In this document: one piece after another, positions 33,861-37,502 of the stretch
Layout of the letters: each line of letters opens with the position of its first letter
Position numbering within the stretch: the first letter of the stretch is position 1
NCBI GenBank assembly: GCA_026415295.1
Contig: JAOAHJ010000037.1
Span: 1 to 37,502, forward strand
Source of the DNA: Spirochaetota bacterium
GTDB taxonomy: Bacteria; Spirochaetota; JAAYUW01; JAOAHJ01
Length of the DNA stretch: 37,502 bases
Direction: 5' to 3'
Translations under genes and position numbers: made by a program
Notes under the pieces: model-generated
Told to the model about the DNA's origin: nothing
Databases searched by the model: none
Seen by the model: only the letters and a program-made list of their open reading frames with translations

Positions 33861-35474
33861 ATGGAGAAGGAAGCCTTAACTCTTAAATTTAGACCGCAAT
33901 CTTTTGAAGAATTTGTTGGACAAAGTGCTATAACAATTGTTCTAAAAAATTCTATTAAAACTAATAATATTTTTCATGCTTATCTATTTTATGGACCAAG
34001 AGGTGTTGGGAAAACTTCTGCTGCGAGAATATTTGCTAAGATGTTAAATTGTAAAGAAGGACCTACTCAAAAACCATGTAATAAATGTGAAAATTGTGCT
34101 GAAATAACAAAAGGAAATTCACCTGATGTAGTAGAAATTGATGGAGCTTCTAACCGAGGTATTAATGAGATTAGAGAGTTACAGGAAAGTATACGATATG
34201 TACCTATTAAATCAAAGTATAAGATCTACATTATAGATGAAGTTCATATGCTGACAAAAGAAGCTTTTAATGCTTTACTTAAGACTCTTGAAGAACCACC
34301 AAAAAATGTAATTTTTATTTTTGCAACAACGGAAATACATAAAGTTTTACCAACTATAAGATCAAGATGTCAACAATTTCAATTTCATCTTTTTACTACA
34401 GATGAAATTATTCAACATCTCAAATATGTATTGAGTCAGTATAATATCAAGTATGATGAAAAAGCAATATTTTGGATAGCTAAGTATGCGTATGGTTCTA
34501 TGAGAGATGCTTTATCAATATTGTCTCAAGTTCTTGCTACTAAAACCAGTGAGATTAACGAAGAAATAGTTTTAAAAATCCTTGGAGTACATCCATTTGA
34601 AATTATAGTTAAACTATTTGACTCTTTTGTTTCAAAAGATTTAAAGAGAATTTATGAAATAATTCAACAAACATATATTTCAGGCATAGATTTTAATAAT
34701 TTTATACTACAAATAGTAGAATTTTTAAGAGATATTTCTTTAATAAAAGTTGGGATTGAAAACCAAAATTACTTGAGTTTAACTTTAGAACAGATAGAAG
34801 ATGTTAAAAAATTTAAAGATATCTATACACACGATAAATTGTTATTGATGATAGAAAAACTTTCAGAATTTTCTAAAAATTTAAATTATTTTTATAATCC
34901 ATATCCTTATTTTGAAAATTTATTAGTATCTTTTGCATTTATTGATAATTATATTCCTAACAGTGAAATTATTAGAAATATTAAATTTGCAACTTCATAT
35001 ATAGAAAAACTATTTATTGATAAAGGTGTAAAAATAAAAAATGTTTCTGACATTTCTTATAAAAGAGATGAATTAGTTAGTATTGCAGATAAAGCAGATG
35101 ATTTTTCAGAAAAAACTAAAATTAAAATAGAATCCATGAAAGATGAACTCGAAGATAAAACAATTACTGATGATATTAATAAAAATAAAAAAGTAGATGT
35201 TAAGAGAAAACATATTTTTCTTGAAAAGGATTTTGATGAATTAATGAAAAAAGAAGTTGAAATTGAAGAAAAAAAAATAAATAATGATAATAAACAAAAA
35301 AATATTTCAAAAGATCTTAAAGATGAGGTGATTAAAAATGGAATTAAAAAAATAGAGAATTTGTTAAATCAGAAAAAGAATGATATTTTAAGTGAGGAAA
35401 TACCTAGCAAATATGTTAAGATTATGGAAATTATTGATTCTGAATATATAAAAGATGAAGGAGATTTAGGATGA
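33861..35474 (+). CDS. dnaX: DNA polymerase III subunit gamma/tau
   Basis: DnaX is the clamp-loader ATPase. The 537-residue protein opens with LTLKFRPQSFEEFVGQ and has Walker A GPRGVGKT at 45-52. Zinc-ligand cysteines are at 64, 73, 76 and 79, Walker B is IIDEVH at 124-129, then ALLKTLEEPP and IRSRCQQFQF. From about 370 onwards the tail is Lys/Glu/Asp-rich without recognisable domain, where tau would contact polymerase and helicase. The start has no normal spaced ribosome-binding site: AGGA abuts the ATG, and TATAAT lies at 33846-33851. The next gene overlaps by 4 bases. Confidence 0.97.
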   Translation: MEKEALTLKFRPQSFEEFVGQSAITIVLKNSIKTNNIFHAYLFYGPRGVGKTSAARIFAKMLNCKEGPTQKPCNKCENCAEITKGNSPDVVEIDGASNRGINEIRELQESIRYVPIKSKYKIYIIDEVHMLTKEAFNALLKTLEEPPKNVIFIFATTEIHKVLPTIRSRCQQFQFHLFTTDEIIQHLKYVLSQYNIKYDEKAIFWIAKYAYGSMRDALSILSQVLATKTSEINEEIVLKILGVHPFEIIVKLFDSFVSKDLKRIYEIIQQTYISGIDFNNFILQIVEFLRDISLIKVGIENQNYLSLTLEQIEDVKKFKDIYTHDKLLLMIEKLSEFSKNLNYFYNPYPYFENLLVSFAFIDNYIPNSEIIRNIKFATSYIEKLFIDKGVKIKNVSDISYKRDELVSIADKADDFSEKTKIKIESMKDELEDKTITDDINKNKKVDVKRKHIFLEKDFDELMKKEVEIEEKKINNDNKQKNISKDLKDEVIKNGIKKIENLLNQKKNDILSEEIPSKYVKIMEIIDSEYIKDEGDLG

Positions 35475-35800
35475 ATTTTTCAGATTTAGGTAAAATTTTT
35501 TCTGACTTAAAAAAATTAAGTGAAAATAAAGAAGAAATAAAAGAAAAATTAAAGCATACTATTATTGAAGGTTCTTCAGGTGGGGATTTTGTAATAGTGA
35601 AAGCAAATCTTCTTGGAGAAATAGTCCAAATAATTATTTCTGATGAATTATTTAATATGAATGATAAAAAAATGTTAGAAGATCTTATTTTGGCTGCTAT
35701 AAATGATGTTCTTTTTAGAGCTAAAAAAGAAATGGTAAATCAATCTATAAATATTCCTGAATCTTTAAAGATGTTTTTTAATGATAATTTTAATTTATAG
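35471..35800 (+). CDS. ybaB: YbaB/EbfC family nucleoid-associated protein
   Basis: The 109-residue protein has the family features GGDFVIVKANLLGEIVQIIIS and KKMLEDLILAAINDVLFRAKKE. YbaB binds DNA as a dimer and is encoded between dnaX and recR in many bacteria, as here. Its ATG overlaps the dnaX stop (ATGA), indicating translational coupling. The N-terminal helix has the usual Glu/Lys-rich pattern. Confidence 0.95.
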   Translation: MNFSDLGKIFSDLKKLSENKEEIKEKLKHTIIEGSSGGDFVIVKANLLGEIVQIIISDELFNMNDKKMLEDLILAAINDVLFRAKKEMVNQSINIPESLKMFFNDNFNL

Positions 35801-35855
35801 GGAATATTTTGAAAATAATAAATAAAAAAATTTTTTAAATAATTAAAAGTTCAAA

Positions 35856-36464
35856 ATGAGATTTGAAAAATTGTATAAGGAAATTTCTCTTTTTTTTCAG
35901 ATGTTTAATGGAGTAGGAGAAAAAAAAAGTTTTTTGTTAACTGAACAATTACTTAATTTTGATAAAAATAAAATTGAAAAAATTATAAATATTCTAGTTG
36001 ATTTGAAAGACAATATAAAAAGGTGTTCTTTATGTAATAATTTTACTTATAAAGATGATATTTGTGAGATATGTATTGATAATAGTAGGAGTAATGAATT
36101 ACTTATAATTGAAGATTTTAACGATCTTATTTCTATAGAAAAAACAAAAATATATAATGGTTTTTATTTTATTCTTTTTAACCTTATATCACCAATTAAA
36201 GGTATAACTCCAGATAATCTTTTTTTAGATAAACTTAAGAATTATTTAAATATTAAAAATATTGATAGAGTAATATTTGGATTACCTAAAACAATAGAAG
36301 GTAATATAACAACTCATTTTATTAAAAATTATATTATTAAAAATCTACCACACAGAAACATAATTTATTATAATCTTGCTGAGGGTTTATCAGGAGGTAT
36401 TAAGATATCTGAATTTCCTGAAAATACATTAAAAGAATCAATTAAAAATATGAAGGAATTCTAA
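35856..36464 (+). CDS. recR: Recombination protein RecR
   Basis: RecR acts with RecF and RecO to load RecA at gaps. The 202-residue protein has a helix-hairpin-helix start (LFFQMFNGVGEKKSFLLTEQLL), a four-cysteine zinc site (C57, C60, C70, C73), and a Toprim domain beginning LLIIEDFNDLISIE. The C-terminus NLAEGLSGGIKISEFPENTLKESI matches the RecR tail, with Phe-Pro instead of the usual Tyr-Ala-Asp. It is the last gene of the dnaX-ybaB-recR unit. Confidence 0.95.
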   Translation: MRFEKLYKEISLFFQMFNGVGEKKSFLLTEQLLNFDKNKIEKIINILVDLKDNIKRCSLCNNFTYKDDICEICIDNSRSNELLIIEDFNDLISIEKTKIYNGFYFILFNLISPIKGITPDNLFLDKLKNYLNIKNIDRVIFGLPKTIEGNITTHFIKNYIIKNLPHRNIIYYNLAEGLSGGIKISEFPENTLKESIKNMKEF

Positions 36465-36491
36465 AATTATTAATTAAATATAAATTTATTG

Positions 36492-36974
36492 CTATTTTGA
36501 TGCTTTTTCTCTTAAAGCTATATTAATTTCTATAGTTCCAAATCTAGATGTAAAATAAGCAGCGATTGTTTCAAGTTTTACAAGTTCTATATTATAATCT
36601 TTTCCGATTATAACAACTGGAGGGGTAATACTTAAAACTTTATCTTTTCCAGATAGATTTATAGTAGCTCTACCTGTGATAACATTAGCAAGTTCTGCTA
36701 TTGCAGATTTGAGCATTTCTTTATCTTGTTGTTTTTTGGGATCTGTAATCATTTGCATAGCAATTCTTTCTGCTGTATGTTGTTTTAAAGAATAAACAAC
36801 TTGTCCTTCAATAAAACCAGCAACACCAACAATAATAGAAACATCATTGCCTGGTGTTGGATCAGATTTTAGTTTTACTTCACTTTTCTTTAACTCTACA
36901 TTAGCAAGTTGCTCAAAAACTTCCAAGGCATTACTTATAAAAGGATTAATGTATTCAGCTTTGATAGATGCCAT
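36492..36974 (-). CDS. cheX: CheX chemotaxis phosphatase
   Basis: CheX dephosphorylates CheY-P to reset the flagellar signal. The 160-residue protein opens with AEYINPFISNALEVF, and carries the catalytic E-x-x-N as E94-L-A-N97 in SAIAELANVITGRA. A conserved region follows (SITPPVVIIGKDYNI). AGGAAGG lies 8 bases before the ATG. It is encoded downstream of a CheY-like receiver on the same strand, 129 bases apart. Confidence 0.95.
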   Translation of the reverse strand: MASIKAEYINPFISNALEVFEQLANVELKKSEVKLKSDPTPGNDVSIIVGVAGFIEGQVVYSLKQHTAERIAMQMITDPKKQQDKEMLKSAIAELANVITGRATINLSGKDKVLSITPPVVIIGKDYNIELVKLETIAAYFTSRFGTIEINIALREKASK

Positions 36975-37004
36975 AAATAAACCTTCCTGGTTATTTTATA
37001 AATA

Positions 37005-37032
37005 TTTATAAACTAAAATAAAAAAATTTCAA
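37005..37032 (-). promoter_or_regulatory. Promoter of cheX
   Basis: On the minus strand TTGAAA (37032-37027), 16-base spacer, TATAAA (37010-37005), placed about 30 bases before the ATG with a good ribosome-binding site between. No flagellar sigma-28-type element is apparent. Confidence 0.45.
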
Positions 37033-37103
37033 TAATTATTTTTTATCATAAATTATTATTTATTATAATAAAAATTTGAATTTAATTATTTCATAATTAT
37101 TAA

Positions 37104-37445
37104 TTATTTAATAATTGAATTAATAACTTCTGTAAGTTCAGGTTTAAAAATAAAATAATCAAATGAATAATTATTTATGTTTTCTATATTTTCTTTATGG
37201 TATCCAGACATTAAAATGATTTTAGAATCTGGTAAAAATTTTTTAATGCTTTCGATTAAATCTAAACCGTTTATATCAGGCAAAGAAATATCAAGAAATA
37301 TATATTCGAATTTATTAGAAGATTTTAAAATTTCTGATGTTTCTTTGCCGTTATTACAAATAATCGAATCTATGCCTTTTCTTGAAAGGATTTTTTTTAT
37401 TATAAGCTGAATATAAGGTTCATCATCTACAATTAATGCTTTCAT
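37104..37445 (-). CDS. Stand-alone CheY-like response-regulator receiver
   Basis: The 113-residue protein is a single receiver domain. The acidic pocket is D7, D8 and E9 in LIVDDEP, the phospho-acceptor is D52 in FLDISLPD, the switch Ser is S80 in ILMSGY, and the conserved Lys is K101 in IFKPE. There is no output domain, so it acts by binding a partner, such as a flagellar switch or kinase. CheX, which can remove such phosphates, lies just downstream. Whether this is the flagellar CheY is not certain. It lacks a clear Shine-Dalgarno sequence. Confidence 0.93.
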   Translation of the reverse strand: MKALIVDDEPYIQLIIKKILSRKGIDSIICNNGKETSEILKSSNKFEYIFLDISLPDINGLDLIESIKKFLPDSKIILMSGYHKENIENINNYSFDYFIFKPELTEVINSIIK

Positions 37446-37470
37446 ATTCTATTCATAAATCTTTATTAAA

Positions 37471-37498
37471 ATTTTAATTTAATATTTTATAAATTCAA
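37471..37498 (-). promoter_or_regulatory. Possible promoter of the receiver gene
   Basis: On the minus strand TTGAAT (37498-37493), 16-base spacer, TAAAAT (37476-37471), about 25 bases before the ATG. Confidence 0.35.
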
Positions 37499-37502
37499 AT
37501 AT

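Overview
The window is very AT-rich DNA, with Lys, Asn, Ile and Phe dominating the proteins and A/T homopolymer runs in nearly every intergenic gap. It looks like a chromosomal stretch from a Gram-negative, chemotactic, anaerobic bacterium, most likely a spirochaete or a close relative. Evidence for two membranes and lipid A is an LpxL/HtrB-type acyltransferase, Lnt, signal-peptide beta-barrel proteins and several lipoproteins. Evidence for anaerobiosis is a multi-cluster [FeFe]-hydrogenase. Evidence for taxis is a methyl-accepting protein, CheX and a CheY-like receiver. The spirochaete assignment is inference, resting on bactofilin, DUF2225, CheX and a FadL/UPF0164-like outer-membrane protein together. 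No integrase, transposase, phage gene, CRISPR array or toxin-antitoxin pair was seen.

Layout. 1-1702 (minus): rpsU, a small cupin, an Lrp/AsnC regulator and a window-truncated lipid A acyltransferase. 1994-8880 (plus): TPR protein, HAMP-less chemoreceptor, dapD, a LOG-like/TIGR00725 protein, nitroreductase and pyrimidine-nucleoside phosphorylase. 9048-10058 (minus): GAF protein and tRNA-Gly(CCC). 10246-13172 (plus): lnt and an NrnA-type DHH phosphoesterase. 13179-15144 (minus): hisC, a small membrane zinc-ribbon protein and a divergent ispF. 15315-16436 (plus): rsmA. 16445-19207 (minus): acpS, DUF2225, truA and bactofilin. 19378-24800 (plus): [FeFe]-hydrogenase, unknown lipoprotein, FecCD permease and a family 2 glycosyltransferase. 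24884-27963 (plus): lipoprotein plus outer-membrane protein with promoter and terminator, tRNA-Lys(TTT) with promoter and terminator, and a second barrel protein. 28137-33755 (plus): class A penicillin-binding protein, a lipoprotein with three PPC-like repeats, a membrane-anchored TPR protein with an Mrr-like C-terminal domain, and thiamine pyrophosphokinase. 33861-36464 (plus): the conserved dnaX-ybaB-recR operon. 36492-37445 (minus): cheX and a CheY-like receiver.

Most genes are ordinary core functions: cell envelope, translation and RNA modification, replication and repair, isoprenoid/lysine/thiamine metabolism and chemotaxis. The less ordinary material is the overlapping PBP / PPC-lipoprotein / TPR-Mrr-like run, the unknown lipoprotein and orphan FecCD permease behind the hydrogenase, the lipoprotein/outer-membrane-protein pair, and several housekeeping enzymes with degraded signature motifs (RsmA, IspF) or low-complexity expansions. 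No intergenic gap exceeds 300 bases. I found no clearly new multi-gene system; the best candidates are listed as findings with their uncertainty.
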